Below, one piece after another: positions 24,198 through 32,766 of a stretch of DNA of 64,000 bases. Every line of letters starts with the position of its first letter. The first letter of the stretch is position 1. A model generated the notes under the pieces. The model saw only the letters and a program-made list of their open reading frames with translations, searched no databases and was not told the origin of the DNA. The position numbers and the translations under genes were made by a program. The stretch is from Chryseobacterium oranimense (GTDB lineage Bacteria > Bacteroidota > Bacteroidia > Flavobacteriales > Weeksellaceae). The stretch covers positions 744,001 through 808,000 of the forward strand of contig NZ_FQWT01000002.1 in assembly GCF_900129755.1 (NCBI RefSeq), given 5' to 3'.

Positions 24198-24205
24198 CAA
24201 AATTA
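24198..24205 (-). promoter_or_regulatory. -7 promoter element (TAATTTTG) of the JmjC-like gene
   Basis: The minus strand reads TAATTTTG, which matches TAnnTTTG and lies 18 bases before the start codon. Confidence 0.45.
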
Positions 24206-24513
24206 TTAAATAAATATATATGAATCAGTGTTTAAGTTTTTTTTAATCTATGATTCAAATCATTTTTAACTATTTAGACTAAATTAAAAAATTAAAAAAT
24301 AAATGAGGTCTGAAATTATCTGAACTTTTCCCTTTATAATCAATCATTTTTCTTTAATGATAGAAATATAGTAAATAGAAAATAAATATTCAGAATTTAT
24401 TTTTTGCAGGATAAATTTAAGGATTTTGCATACCAAACAAATTATTAAAGTAGAATTTGCATATTATTTTTATAAAAATAGCCGTCAGAATGTAAGTAAA
24501 TAAAAAATATAAC

Positions 24514-24521
24514 TACATTTG
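24514..24521 (+). promoter_or_regulatory. -7 promoter element (TACATTTG) of the barrel gene
   Basis: TACATTTG fits the consensus and would give a leader of about 88 bases, which includes the motif shared with the GLPGLI gene. Confidence 0.45.
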
Positions 24522-24568
24522 TAGTGATACAAATTTAACCTTTATCTCCAAAACCCATCTTTATAAAG

Positions 24569-24606
24569 TGTAACAAAAAACACAAGCTACAAACTAATTA
24601 GGCAAA
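24569..24606 (+). promoter_or_regulatory. leader motif shared with the GLPGLI gene, copy 1
   Basis: TGTAACA-N16-AACTAATTAGGCAAA lies just before the barrel gene. A second copy with identical spacing occurs at 28077-28114. Confidence 0.55.
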
Positions 24607-24615
24607 TAATAAATT

Positions 24616-27366
24616 ATGAAAGGAAAGATTTCTTTACTTCTGATGCTTTTTTTCACCGTGCTCACTTTTGCACAGAAAACAGTGTCAGGGAAAATTACCG
24701 ATGAAGACGGATCCGCTATTCCCAGCGCCAGCGTTACCATAGAAGAACCGGGTAAAGATGCTATTCTGGCCTACGGGATCACCAATTCCAAAGGGGAATA
24801 TAAGGTGACTTTCACTTCTTCAGAGCCCAATGTAGATCTGAAAGTAAAAGCATTCAATCAAAAACCCCTGACCAAACAGATCAGCAACAGCGACCAGACC
24901 CTGACATTCAAAATGCAGTCTGAAGCAACAGAAATAAAAGAAGTACAGCTAAAAACCAAGATGATCACTGCCAGAGGAGATACCATTGCGTATGATCTTA
25001 AAGCTTTTGACAGTAAAAGTGACAGAACGCTTGCCGATGTAATGAGAAAAATTCCGGGAATTGAAGTGAACAAAGACGGAAGTATTCTTTACCAGGGAAA
25101 TGCCATCAATAAATTTTATGTCAATGGGAAAGATCTCATGGAAGGAGGATACGGAACCATCAACAATTCTCTTCCTAAAGATGCCGTACAGAAAGTGGAA
25201 GTCCTTGAAAATCACCAGCCGGTAAAGATCCTTCAGGATAAAGTACCTTCCGATCAGGCCGCTATCAATATCAAATTAAAAAATTCCGTTACCATGACCG
25301 GAAGAGGAGAAGTGGGAACCGGTTTTGGAGATCCATGGTTATGGAACGTCAAGCTGACGCCTATGTTTTTCGGGCAGAAAAGCCAGTGGGTAGTCAACTA
25401 TAAAACCAACAATATGGGCGAGCAGGTGGAAAACGAGGGCAATATCCTGGCATTCGGAAGCGGATGGGAAGGCAAAAGAATCAATGCAGCCCAGAACGAC
25501 TGGCTGAATGTGGAAAATGCCAGCACTCCCAATCTTCCTGTAAAAAGATACCTGATGAACAGCGTACACTATCTTTCTGCCAATTATCTTACCAATATTG
25601 ATACAAAGAAAGAATGGGAACTTAAAGCCAATGCAAACTATACAAATAATACTGTAGAAAGGGAAGATATTGTAGAGACGATATACAGCCCGAGAAATGA
25701 TAAGCCGGGATCAACAATAACAACAAGTACCAGAAATAACTTCTATACAGATAAAGTAAAAGGAGAACTGATCTTTACAAAAAATGCAAAGAAAGGTTTC
25801 TTTAAAAATACAACCAGTTTCAGCCAGTTCTGGAATGCAGACAGAGCAGTGGCCACAAGAGTGGGAAGAATTGGAAATGAGGCTGTGGAATCGCCAACAT
25901 CTTCCTTCCAGAACTCATTGAGTACCATCATTCCATGGAAAGAAAAAATGGTTAATTTTAAATCATATATCAGTTATCAGGATGATAAGCAGTCGCTCGA
26001 GGTTTCTCCCGCCAATTATCTACAGATCTTATACAAAAATCCTGTAGCAGATTCAGCTACGGCAATTAATTTTGCTCCGGGAACATCTGTAATACAGAAT
26101 TTCAGACTAAAGACTTTGGAGACATCTCATTCTGCAAACATCAGTTTTTCTAAGAAAGGATGGACCTTTACCCCTCAGGTAGGATTTGATTTCTCTTCAA
26201 AAAACCTTGATACTCGTTTTAATGGAACAGCAATACCAAATCCGGCTATTGAGAATGATGTGGCTCCGAGTTTTGAAGGCCCGGCCTATCAAAATGATCT
26301 GAGATTTACAGAATTCAATCCTAATGCATCATTAGGAATAAATTATAAATCGGAAGCATGGAGCATTTTTGCCAATGCACCGGTAAATTTTAACAGCATC
26401 AAAGCTGAAGATGAATTGAGGAATGTACATAAATCACTTAATAAAACGACATTTACTCCCAACCTATTTGTTCAGTATTCCTTTGCCTCTTTCTGGAAAG
26501 CAAGTTTGAACGGGAATATCAGCAATAACTTTGGAGATGTTCAGTCCGCATATGCCGGTTATATGCTGCAAAGTCCGGGAGGATTCAGTGTAATGGATCC
26601 TAATAACCCGATTCCGCAAACCAATTCAAAAAGTGCAGGTTCAAGAATCGAATATAGAAACCCTCTGAATAATTTATTTTTCAACGTAAATTACTCTTTA
26701 AGCGACAGTAAGAAAAATCTCTTAGCGTCTCCGATACTTGACATCAATACAGGATTTACATTGATTCAATACCGAGAGCAGGAAAATCATGCAAAGAGCA
26801 ACAGGCTGAGCATAGAAGTAGGTAAATATTTTCCGAAATTTAAAACAAATGCCTCTGTGAGCTATAGCAATACGGTGTCTAAATCAGATGCATTCCTTGA
26901 TAATATTCAGTATTTAAGTAAAAATAATACCCAATCCTATGGGTTTAAATTAAATAATACCTATTTCAGCTGGATGAGTCTAGATTATAACCTTAATTTT
27001 TCCAGAAACAAGCAGGATAATATAGGATTGAATGACAAAGGAGGAAGATTGGGGATCAATAAAGGATTTAATCACAATTTAGGAGCATTTTTCTACCCGA
27101 TCGAAAACCATACAATAGGATTCAACTGGGATCAGGTAAATACAAGCGATGGGCAGAATAAATACAATAATGCTTTCTATGATCTTTCTTATCAGTTCAC
27201 TTGGGCAAAAAAGAAAGTCGACTTTGAGCTAAAATGGATGAACATTGCCAACAGAAAAGTGTTTGAAACATATAACATAAATCAGGCAACCAATAGTGTT
27301 GCGTACACGAGAGTTCAGCTCCGCCCAAGCCAGGTCATGTTTACCGTAAAATTCAACTTTAAATAA
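24616..27366 (+). CDS. TonB-dependent-receptor-like outer membrane beta-barrel protein
   Basis: The 916-residue protein has a signal peptide (LLLMLFFTVLTFAQ), then a carboxypeptidase-regulatory-like domain at about 20-105 (TVSGKITDEDGSAIPSASV). A plug-like segment at about 135-210 follows (LADVMRKIPGIEV, FYVNGKDLMEGGYG, VQKVEVLENHQPVKIL). The rest forms a barrel that ends in an aromatic strand, VMFTVKFNFK. This SusC-related shape without a SusD partner is typical for proteins found with GLPGLI genes in flavobacteria. The cargo is unknown. It shares a leader motif with the GLPGLI gene at 28125. Confidence 0.87.
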   Translation: MKGKISLLLMLFFTVLTFAQKTVSGKITDEDGSAIPSASVTIEEPGKDAILAYGITNSKGEYKVTFTSSEPNVDLKVKAFNQKPLTKQISNSDQTLTFKMQSEATEIKEVQLKTKMITARGDTIAYDLKAFDSKSDRTLADVMRKIPGIEVNKDGSILYQGNAINKFYVNGKDLMEGGYGTINNSLPKDAVQKVEVLENHQPVKILQDKVPSDQAAINIKLKNSVTMTGRGEVGTGFGDPWLWNVKLTPMFFGQKSQWVVNYKTNNMGEQVENEGNILAFGSGWEGKRINAAQNDWLNVENASTPNLPVKRYLMNSVHYLSANYLTNIDTKKEWELKANANYTNNTVEREDIVETIYSPRNDKPGSTITTSTRNNFYTDKVKGELIFTKNAKKGFFKNTTSFSQFWNADRAVATRVGRIGNEAVESPTSSFQNSLSTIIPWKEKMVNFKSYISYQDDKQSLEVSPANYLQILYKNPVADSATAINFAPGTSVIQNFRLKTLETSHSANISFSKKGWTFTPQVGFDFSSKNLDTRFNGTAIPNPAIENDVAPSFEGPAYQNDLRFTEFNPNASLGINYKSEAWSIFANAPVNFNSIKAEDELRNVHKSLNKTTFTPNLFVQYSFASFWKASLNGNISNNFGDVQSAYAGYMLQSPGGFSVMDPNNPIPQTNSKSAGSRIEYRNPLNNLFFNVNYSLSDSKKNLLASPILDINTGFTLIQYREQENHAKSNRLSIEVGKYFPKFKTNASVSYSNTVSKSDAFLDNIQYLSKNNTQSYGFKLNNTYFSWMSLDYNLNFSRNKQDNIGLNDKGGRLGINKGFNHNLGAFFYPIENHTIGFNWDQVNTSDGQNKYNNAFYDLSYQFTWAKKKVDFELKWMNIANRKVFETYNINQATNSVAYTRVQLRPSQVMFTVKFNFK

Positions 27367-27371
27367 AAGAA

Positions 27372-27404
27372 CAGAAAACCAATCTCAGCGAGATTGGTTT
27401 TCTG
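27372..27404. terminator. bidirectional terminator
   Basis: A 14-bp perfect stem (27372-27385 with 27391-27404) with a 5-base loop separates the barrel gene from the converging dinB-like gene. Confidence 0.85.
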
Positions 27405-27424
27405 TTTAAAATATATTTTGTTTT

Positions 27425-27922
27425 CTAAAACCCTTGATGATCTGCAGAAGGGCCATAGCTTCCCGGCAGAGGAATATTGTTGAGTCTGTAATAAACACCA
27501 AGCTGGGCTCGGTGGTGGGTGATCTGGTTCAAAGCATGGCGAATCGCTCCGTACTTGCTCCAGCTTGCCAGTTCGTGGCCGTCATTTTTAATCGTCCAGC
27601 TGGGATTAAGATCGGCTTCTGTGCTATTGTCCAATGCCGTTTTTGCCGACTGATAATCGTCTTCCAGTTTTTTAATAAGATCATCTTTTGTAGAAAGAAC
27701 AGTCGGTTTGTAATCGCCTTTACCAAAATTCAGTTCTGAAGTTTTCAAAATAGTGTTCGGCCATTCAAAAACTTCTACAAGGTGGGTGGCAAGAGGCATC
27801 ATTTTCATGCTTTTTTCATGAGGAGCATAATCGTTTTTTCCTTCAGGGAATAGTTCGATAAATTTTTTTGTGGTTTGGAATTCTCCCTCCAGTTCGGATT
27901 TTAATTGTGCTAAAGTGTCCAT
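27425..27922 (-). CDS. DinB-family metal-dependent protein
   Basis: The 165-residue protein is a four-helix DinB/YfiT-like domain. Metal-binding His residues are seen in PLATHLVEV near 47 and in ITHHRAQLGVYYR near 137. Flavobacterial DinB proteins of this kind are soluble and of uncertain activity; some relatives are thiol-dependent transferases. It is unrelated to DNA polymerase IV. It is flanked by converging and diverging genes and is probably monocistronic. Confidence 0.85.
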   Translation of the reverse strand: MDTLAQLKSELEGEFQTTKKFIELFPEGKNDYAPHEKSMKMMPLATHLVEVFEWPNTILKTSELNFGKGDYKPTVLSTKDDLIKKLEDDYQSAKTALDNSTEADLNPSWTIKNDGHELASWSKYGAIRHALNQITHHRAQLGVYYRLNNIPLPGSYGPSADHQGF

Positions 27923-28076
27923 AATATTTTGTTTTTTAAGTACTTAAAGATAAGGCTTTTGAAGATCAGAAAGTGGTAAAGAAATCATAATTTTATTTCT
28001 GACCGATTTTGGTAAGAATGTAATTTTTTGATTTACAATAATTTATAATTGTGCATTCAAAAATTTTGAAAAAAAA

Positions 28077-28114
28077 TGTAACATATTTCAGGAATTGATA
28101 ACTAATTAGGTAAA
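28077..28114 (+). promoter_or_regulatory. leader motif shared with the barrel gene, copy 2
   Basis: TGTAACA-N16-AACTAATTAGGTAAA ends 10 bases before the GLPGLI start codon. Copy 1 at 24569-24606 also ends close to its start codon. Confidence 0.55.
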
Positions 28115-28124
28115 CATTATTACA

Positions 28125-29033
28125 ATGAAAAAGCTATTTTCTGTATTCTTTATTGCTCTTTTTGCTTTTGCATCGGCACAGGATTCCAAAGAGTCCAAAG
28201 AAACAGCAAACAGGTTCTTTTACGAACTTACTTTTAAACCAAAAAAAGATTCTGCCAAGATGGATAAAGTAGTGGCTATACTGGACATTACAAGTAAAAA
28301 ATCAATCTATCAGGATTACACAATTCCCGCTCAGGACTCCATTATTAAAGTGGCTGTGGAAGAAATGGAAAAGACAAAAAGCTGGAAAGATGTAACAAAG
28401 CTTATTAAAATGCCTAAGTTTTCATATAAAATTGTTAAAACTTATCCGGAAATGAAAGAGCAGTATATTGACAGGGTAAGTATGAATCTATTTGGATATG
28501 ATGATGACATTAAATTCAACTGGAATATTTTACCGGAAAAAGAAAAAGTAGGCGAATACAATACACAAAAAGCTACTACAGAATTCGGAGGAAGAAAATG
28601 GACGGCCTGGTTCAGTACAGATATTCCTTTTCAGGATGGACCTTATAAATTTTACGGTCTTCCGGGCTTGATCGTGAAAGTTGAAGATTCCGAGAAAAAC
28701 TACTCCTGGAAACTAAGCGGAAATAAGAAGATCTCTAATTATGACGAGATGTCTTATTCCGACAAAATAAATGCAAAATATGGAATTCCTCAGACGATAA
28801 CACCTACAACTAAGGAAAAATTTGAAAAAGCTTATGCAAGCTTTAAACAAGATCCAATGGCTGAGTTTCGTCAGAAAGTAACCCCAGAAATGATGAGCAT
28901 GAAAATGCCGGGTTCAGACCTTACCATTGGAGAGTTTGCAAAAAAACAGGAGAAGCAGGCAAAAGATTTCTTTAATGCCAATGATAATCCGATCGAAATT
29001 TCATCACAAAATCAGGAGAAAAAGAAAAAATAA
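28125..29033 (+). CDS. GLPGLI-family secreted protein
   Basis: The 302-residue protein has a signal peptide at 1-18 (FIALFAFASAQ) and carries the family-naming GLPGLI motif at residues 178-183 in PYKFYGLPGLIVKVED. The end is very Lys/Gln rich. GLPGLI proteins are a Bacteroidota family of unknown role, frequently paired with TonB-dependent-receptor-like barrels, as here. The pair is split by a DinB-like gene on the other strand, yet both have the same leader motif, so they are likely co-regulated. Confidence 0.92.
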   Translation: MKKLFSVFFIALFAFASAQDSKESKETANRFFYELTFKPKKDSAKMDKVVAILDITSKKSIYQDYTIPAQDSIIKVAVEEMEKTKSWKDVTKLIKMPKFSYKIVKTYPEMKEQYIDRVSMNLFGYDDDIKFNWNILPEKEKVGEYNTQKATTEFGGRKWTAWFSTDIPFQDGPYKFYGLPGLIVKVEDSEKNYSWKLSGNKKISNYDEMSYSDKINAKYGIPQTITPTTKEKFEKAYASFKQDPMAEFRQKVTPEMMSMKMPGSDLTIGEFAKKQEKQAKDFFNANDNPIEISSQNQEKKKK

Positions 29034-29139
29034 GCATTCATATCAACTAAATTATATTATTAAATCAACCCGGATACAGCAATGTGTTTGGGTTGATTTC
29101 TTTCAGGTCTTTTGTTATTTAGATTAAATTTAAATAGCG

Positions 29140-29147
29140 TATATTTG
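29140..29147 (+). promoter_or_regulatory. -7 promoter element (TATATTTG) of the feo operon
   Basis: TATATTTG ends 20 bases before the TTG start of feoA. A TTG at 29112-29114 is 25 bases upstream, somewhat far for a -33 element. Confidence 0.5.
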
Positions 29148-29167
29148 CCCTTACAAAAAATCTGGCT

Positions 29168-29422
29168 TTGGAAGAGATTAACTTACATAAATTAAGTGGA
29201 TTCCCTAAAAACAAAATGGGGAAGATTTTGGGTTATGATAATGATCAGCTGAGAATGCCCAACAAGATTATAGAGATGGGGCTTCTGCCTGAAACTATTT
29301 TCAGGGTTTTGTACCAGGCGCCGTTCAAGGGACCCATGTATGTGGAGTTTGGAGAGGAAAAGAGCCGCATCGCTCTTCGTGAAGAAGAGGGAGAGTATAT
29401 CATTGTTGAAGAATTGAATTGA
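29168..29422 (+). CDS. feoA: FeoA-domain protein
   Basis: The 84-residue protein is a complete FeoA SH3-like domain: LHKLSGFPKNKMGKIL, then EMGLLPETIFRVLYQAP and SRIALREEEGEYIIVEEL. It starts with TTG, because no in-frame ATG lies early enough to include the first strand. FeoA is the cytoplasmic partner of the FeoB ferrous iron transporter. Its stop overlaps the feoB ATG (TGATG). Confidence 0.88.
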   Translation: MEEINLHKLSGFPKNKMGKILGYDNDQLRMPNKIIEMGLLPETIFRVLYQAPFKGPMYVEFGEEKSRIALREEEGEYIIVEELN

Positions 29423-31455
29423 TGCAGGAAAATAAGAAAAAAAAGGTCCTTTTGGTCGGGAATCCTAACGTAGGAAAATCCACCGTTTTCAATGCTCTGT
29501 GCAATAAAAAACAAAAGACCGGGAATTATGCAGGAGTTACCGTTGCAAGCCACTCAGGAAATTATATTTATAAAAACGAAGAGATCGAAGTAATTGATCT
29601 TCCGGGATCATACAGTGTATACCCAAGTTCTGAAGATGAAGCTATTTTTTCCAAATTTCTTATTGATGAGCAGAAAAACTATGAAGGGGTCATCTATATT
29701 CTTGAAGCATTAAGCTTAAAAAGAGGACTGCTTCTCTTTCAGCAGATACAGGATCTTGGCATACCTATGATTCTGGTCGTCAACCAGATAGATCAGGCAG
29801 AAAGAAGAGGAATCAGCATTGATATACAGAAGTTTTCTGATGCTTTAGGCATTAAAATTATTCAGACCAATGCTAAAGAACAGATTGGAATAGAAGAGAT
29901 TAAAAAAGCAGTCCTGAACAATGGCTTCCAAAAAGCAGATAAGATATCATTTGAAACTCCTACCGAACATAAAGATTTCATACAAAAAATAGTAGCTCAT
30001 AAAGGTTTCGACAATGAGTATAAAGCCTGGATGAGCCTTTCATTAGGTTCCGGCCTGGGGAAAATAGATTCAATAAAAGACCTGCTGAACGAACCGGAAA
30101 CTAAAAGTTTGGTTCCGAAACGGCTTCAGGTTCAGGAAACCGTAAGAAGATATCAGAATGTAGATAAAATACTGTCAGATGTCATCTCTAAAAAAGCACA
30201 GTTCAAAGAGCTTCTCACAGAAAAGCTGGATAAAGTACTCGTTCACAAATTCTGGGGTTATGTAGTTTTTCTCGTAATCCTGCTGATCATTTTCCAAAGT
30301 GTTTTCTTCCTGGCGGAATACCCGATGAACTGGATCGATGATACCTTTTCATGGTTGGCTGCATTTACAGGAGAACATCTTCCGGAAGGGCCCATTAATT
30401 CACTGGTTTCAAGCGGAATTATTCCCGGAATCGGTGGAATTGTAGTATTTGCACCACAAATCGGGATTTTATTATATTTCTTATACCTATTGGAAGATTC
30501 AGGATATATGGCAAGGGTTGTATTCCTGATGGACAGGCTGCTGCGTCCTTTCGGACTGAACGGAAAAAGTATAGTCCCTCTCGTATCTGGAACCGCCTGC
30601 GCCATTCCTGCCGTAATCTCTACAAGAAATATCGAAAATGTAAAAGAAAGACTATTAACCATACTCGTTACTCCTTTCATGACCTGTTCTGCAAGGCTTC
30701 CGGTGTACAGTATTATTATCGGGCTTATTATTTCAGACGGATCATTCCTCGGAATTAAATACAAAGCACTTGTATTGATGGGAATGTATCTTTTAGGGTT
30801 TTTGGTAGCATTATTTTCAGCATCCATCCTTAAAAGATTCATCAAAAATAAAGAAAAGACTTACCTGGTAATGGATCTGCCGACCTATAAAAAACCACTT
30901 TTCGGATACGATCTTAAAATGGTTCTGGGCAAGGTGTGGGAATTCGTTACAGGAGCAGGAAAGATCATTTTTATTGTAAGCATCATTGTATGGTTTTTAA
31001 GTTACTTTGGGCCTAAACAAAAGCCTGAGCAGTTTGTGGCTACCAATGTAGAACTCGACCATTCCTATCTTGCTAAAATGGGCAAAGGAATTGAGCCGCT
31101 TATTGAGCCTCTTGGTTACGACTGGAAGATGGGAGTGGGAATTCTGACCAGTTTTGTTGCCAGAGAAGTTTTCGTAGGAACAATGTCTACCCTGTACAGC
31201 CTGGAAGACGACGCCCCCGAAGTAAAAGTAATTGATAAAATGAGAAGAGACGTAAAACCCAATGGTGAAAAAGTATTCAGCTTTGCCACGGGAATTTCCG
31301 TACTTTTATTCTACGCATTTGCAATGCAGTGTGTTTCCACACTTGCAGTAGTCTACAGAGAGACCAAAAGCTGGAAATGGACCGGCCTTCAGGTAGCGAT
31401 GATGACCGGTTTGGCATATTTTGTGTCGTTAATAGCTTATCAGATTTTAAAATAA
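29422..31455 (+). CDS. feoB: ferrous iron transporter FeoB
   Basis: The protein has 677 residues. The N-terminal G domain carries GNPNVGKS (13-20), DLPGSYS and VNQID. The C-terminal half is a polytopic membrane domain with Gate-like segments (GLNGKSIVPLVSGTACAIPA and FMTCSARLPVYSI), which include the conserved Cys. FeoB moves Fe2+ across the inner membrane. It is somewhat shorter than E. coli FeoB but of usual Bacteroidota length. The ATG at 29422 overlaps the feoA stop; a TTG three bases earlier is less likely. Confidence 0.95.
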   Translation: MQENKKKKVLLVGNPNVGKSTVFNALCNKKQKTGNYAGVTVASHSGNYIYKNEEIEVIDLPGSYSVYPSSEDEAIFSKFLIDEQKNYEGVIYILEALSLKRGLLLFQQIQDLGIPMILVVNQIDQAERRGISIDIQKFSDALGIKIIQTNAKEQIGIEEIKKAVLNNGFQKADKISFETPTEHKDFIQKIVAHKGFDNEYKAWMSLSLGSGLGKIDSIKDLLNEPETKSLVPKRLQVQETVRRYQNVDKILSDVISKKAQFKELLTEKLDKVLVHKFWGYVVFLVILLIIFQSVFFLAEYPMNWIDDTFSWLAAFTGEHLPEGPINSLVSSGIIPGIGGIVVFAPQIGILLYFLYLLEDSGYMARVVFLMDRLLRPFGLNGKSIVPLVSGTACAIPAVISTRNIENVKERLLTILVTPFMTCSARLPVYSIIIGLIISDGSFLGIKYKALVLMGMYLLGFLVALFSASILKRFIKNKEKTYLVMDLPTYKKPLFGYDLKMVLGKVWEFVTGAGKIIFIVSIIVWFLSYFGPKQKPEQFVATNVELDHSYLAKMGKGIEPLIEPLGYDWKMGVGILTSFVAREVFVGTMSTLYSLEDDAPEVKVIDKMRRDVKPNGEKVFSFATGISVLLFYAFAMQCVSTLAVVYRETKSWKWTGLQVAMMTGLAYFVSLIAYQILK

Positions 31456-31607
31456 TGGATACTTCATTGATTTTTCAGTACGTAATCATCCTGTTAATTG
31501 TTGCATTTGCCTGCTACTCTTTATTTAAAGTGCTCAGAAAAAACTTTGCACCGAAAAAATTCAGCTCCAAAAGAACCAACTGCGACAAAGACTGCGGATG
31601 TTCCTGA
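31455..31607 (+). CDS. FeoB-associated Cys-rich membrane peptide
   Basis: A 50-residue frame starts at the ATG that overlaps the last base of feoB. It has one membrane span near 6-25 (IFQYVIILLIVAFACYSLF), a basic stretch, and a Cys-rich end (NCDKDCGCS). This matches the small FeoB-associated Cys-rich proteins that follow feoB in many bacteria and may handle iron at the transporter exit. Longer upstream starts in this frame lie inside feoB and were rejected. Confidence 0.8.
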   Translation: MDTSLIFQYVIILLIVAFACYSLFKVLRKNFAPKKFSSKRTNCDKDCGCS

Positions 31608-31677
31608 TTATATTTTTTAAGTTTATAATTAAAAAAATAGTAGTATTTTCATCTTTTGAAACTAAAACTATTTCAAA

Positions 31678-32706
31678 TTGAACCTTAAATTATCAGCTGC
31701 CTTATTATTTTTTCTTTCCACAGTTCTGGCAAAAGCCCAGGCAGATACCACCAAAATCAAGTCTTATGCAGACCAGGTAATGGTCCGCGTTAACCTTGAT
31801 ACCAATATTGAAAATTATATTTTTACAGAAGGTCCCGAAGACAAGCCACTGGAAACCATTTTTACCATCAATAATAAAATAAGGACCTCTTTTTCCATTG
31901 ATTACAGAATTATAAGTGCCACCATTTCATTCACACCAGGGTTCCTTCCAGGGAATAATGATGACCATCTTAAAGGCACCAGTTCATATACAGATCTGAG
32001 ATTCCGGTTTTTCCCAAAAAAATTTATCCAGACCGTTTATTATAAAAATGTAAAAGGATTTTACATGGAAAATATGAGCGACTTTTTCCCGGACTGGAAA
32101 GAAGGAAGAGATCCGTACATTCAGTTCCCCGATCTGAGAGTACAAAGCTTTGGAGGATCCACAGCCTATGTCCTGAAAGATAATTTTTCCCTGAAAAGTA
32201 TTTATACTCAGGGAGAATGGCAGAAAGAAAGCCGTGGAAGCTGGGTTCCCATTCTGGATTATGATCTTTCGGTATTCAGGGATATCTTAAACGGGCAAAA
32301 AAGTAAAGAGACCCAGTACAGTTTCGGGGCAAGTATGGGCTACTTTTACAACTGGGTTCCCGGAGCCAGAAAAAGAGTCAATATTGCGCCTAACGTTTCT
32401 CTGGGATTTGGCGGAATGTTTTCCAGCAGCTGGGATATTCTTGAAAACGGCTCCAAAGCCAATAAAGTCAATACACAGTATTTAACCCTCAGGTTTGCGA
32501 CAGGCCTTCACATAGGATATAATACCGATAGATTTCTGTTTGGAGGCAAATTTAATGTCACCGCATATGCCTATAACGAAAAAGACAACCAGAATGTACA
32601 GAATAACAATATATTCGGATTGCTTTACATAGGCTATCGTTTCCCTCCGCCAAAAGTGGTAGAAAGAAATTATAACAAGGTTCAGAAAAAAATTCCCATT
32701 TTATAA
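31678..32706 (+). CDS. DUF4421-family secreted protein
   Basis: The protein has 342 residues and starts with TTG; that start gives a complete signal peptide (LSAALLFFLSTVLAKAQ), and no ATG is available before it. The body is beta-rich with aromatic alternation (TSYTDLRFRFFPKKFIQTVYYKN, YSFGASMGYFYNW, LHIGYNTDRFLFGGKF), typical of a small outer-membrane barrel. I take it for DUF4421, whose function is not known. It lies between the feo operon and glmM without clear links to either. Confidence 0.75.
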   Translation: MNLKLSAALLFFLSTVLAKAQADTTKIKSYADQVMVRVNLDTNIENYIFTEGPEDKPLETIFTINNKIRTSFSIDYRIISATISFTPGFLPGNNDDHLKGTSSYTDLRFRFFPKKFIQTVYYKNVKGFYMENMSDFFPDWKEGRDPYIQFPDLRVQSFGGSTAYVLKDNFSLKSIYTQGEWQKESRGSWVPILDYDLSVFRDILNGQKSKETQYSFGASMGYFYNWVPGARKRVNIAPNVSLGFGGMFSSSWDILENGSKANKVNTQYLTLRFATGLHIGYNTDRFLFGGKFNVTAYAYNEKDNQNVQNNNIFGLLYIGYRFPPPKVVERNYNKVQKKIPIL

Positions 32707-32723
32707 CTTATTAGTCTTTTGAG

Positions 32724-32731
32724 TATCTTTG
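32724..32731 (+). promoter_or_regulatory. -7 promoter element (TATCTTTG) of glmM
   Basis: TATCTTTG followed by GCC fits the consensus and lies 35 bases before the glmM ATG. Confidence 0.5.
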
Positions 32732-32766
32732 CCGGGAATACAACCAATTAAAATAATAATATCAGA

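Larger units (their letters stand above)
24180..24615 (+). other. AT-rich intergenic region with divergent promoters
   Basis: This 436-base gap holds a minus-strand -7 element for the JmjC-like gene (24198-24205), a plus-strand -7 element for the barrel gene (24514-24521), and the leader motif at 24569-24606. I see no gene or terminator in the rest. Confidence 0.6.

Noticed and set aside
30258..30845. A 195-residue frame antisense to feoB
   Set aside because: It lies wholly within the membrane-domain coding sequence of feoB and has no start signal or recognisable motifs.
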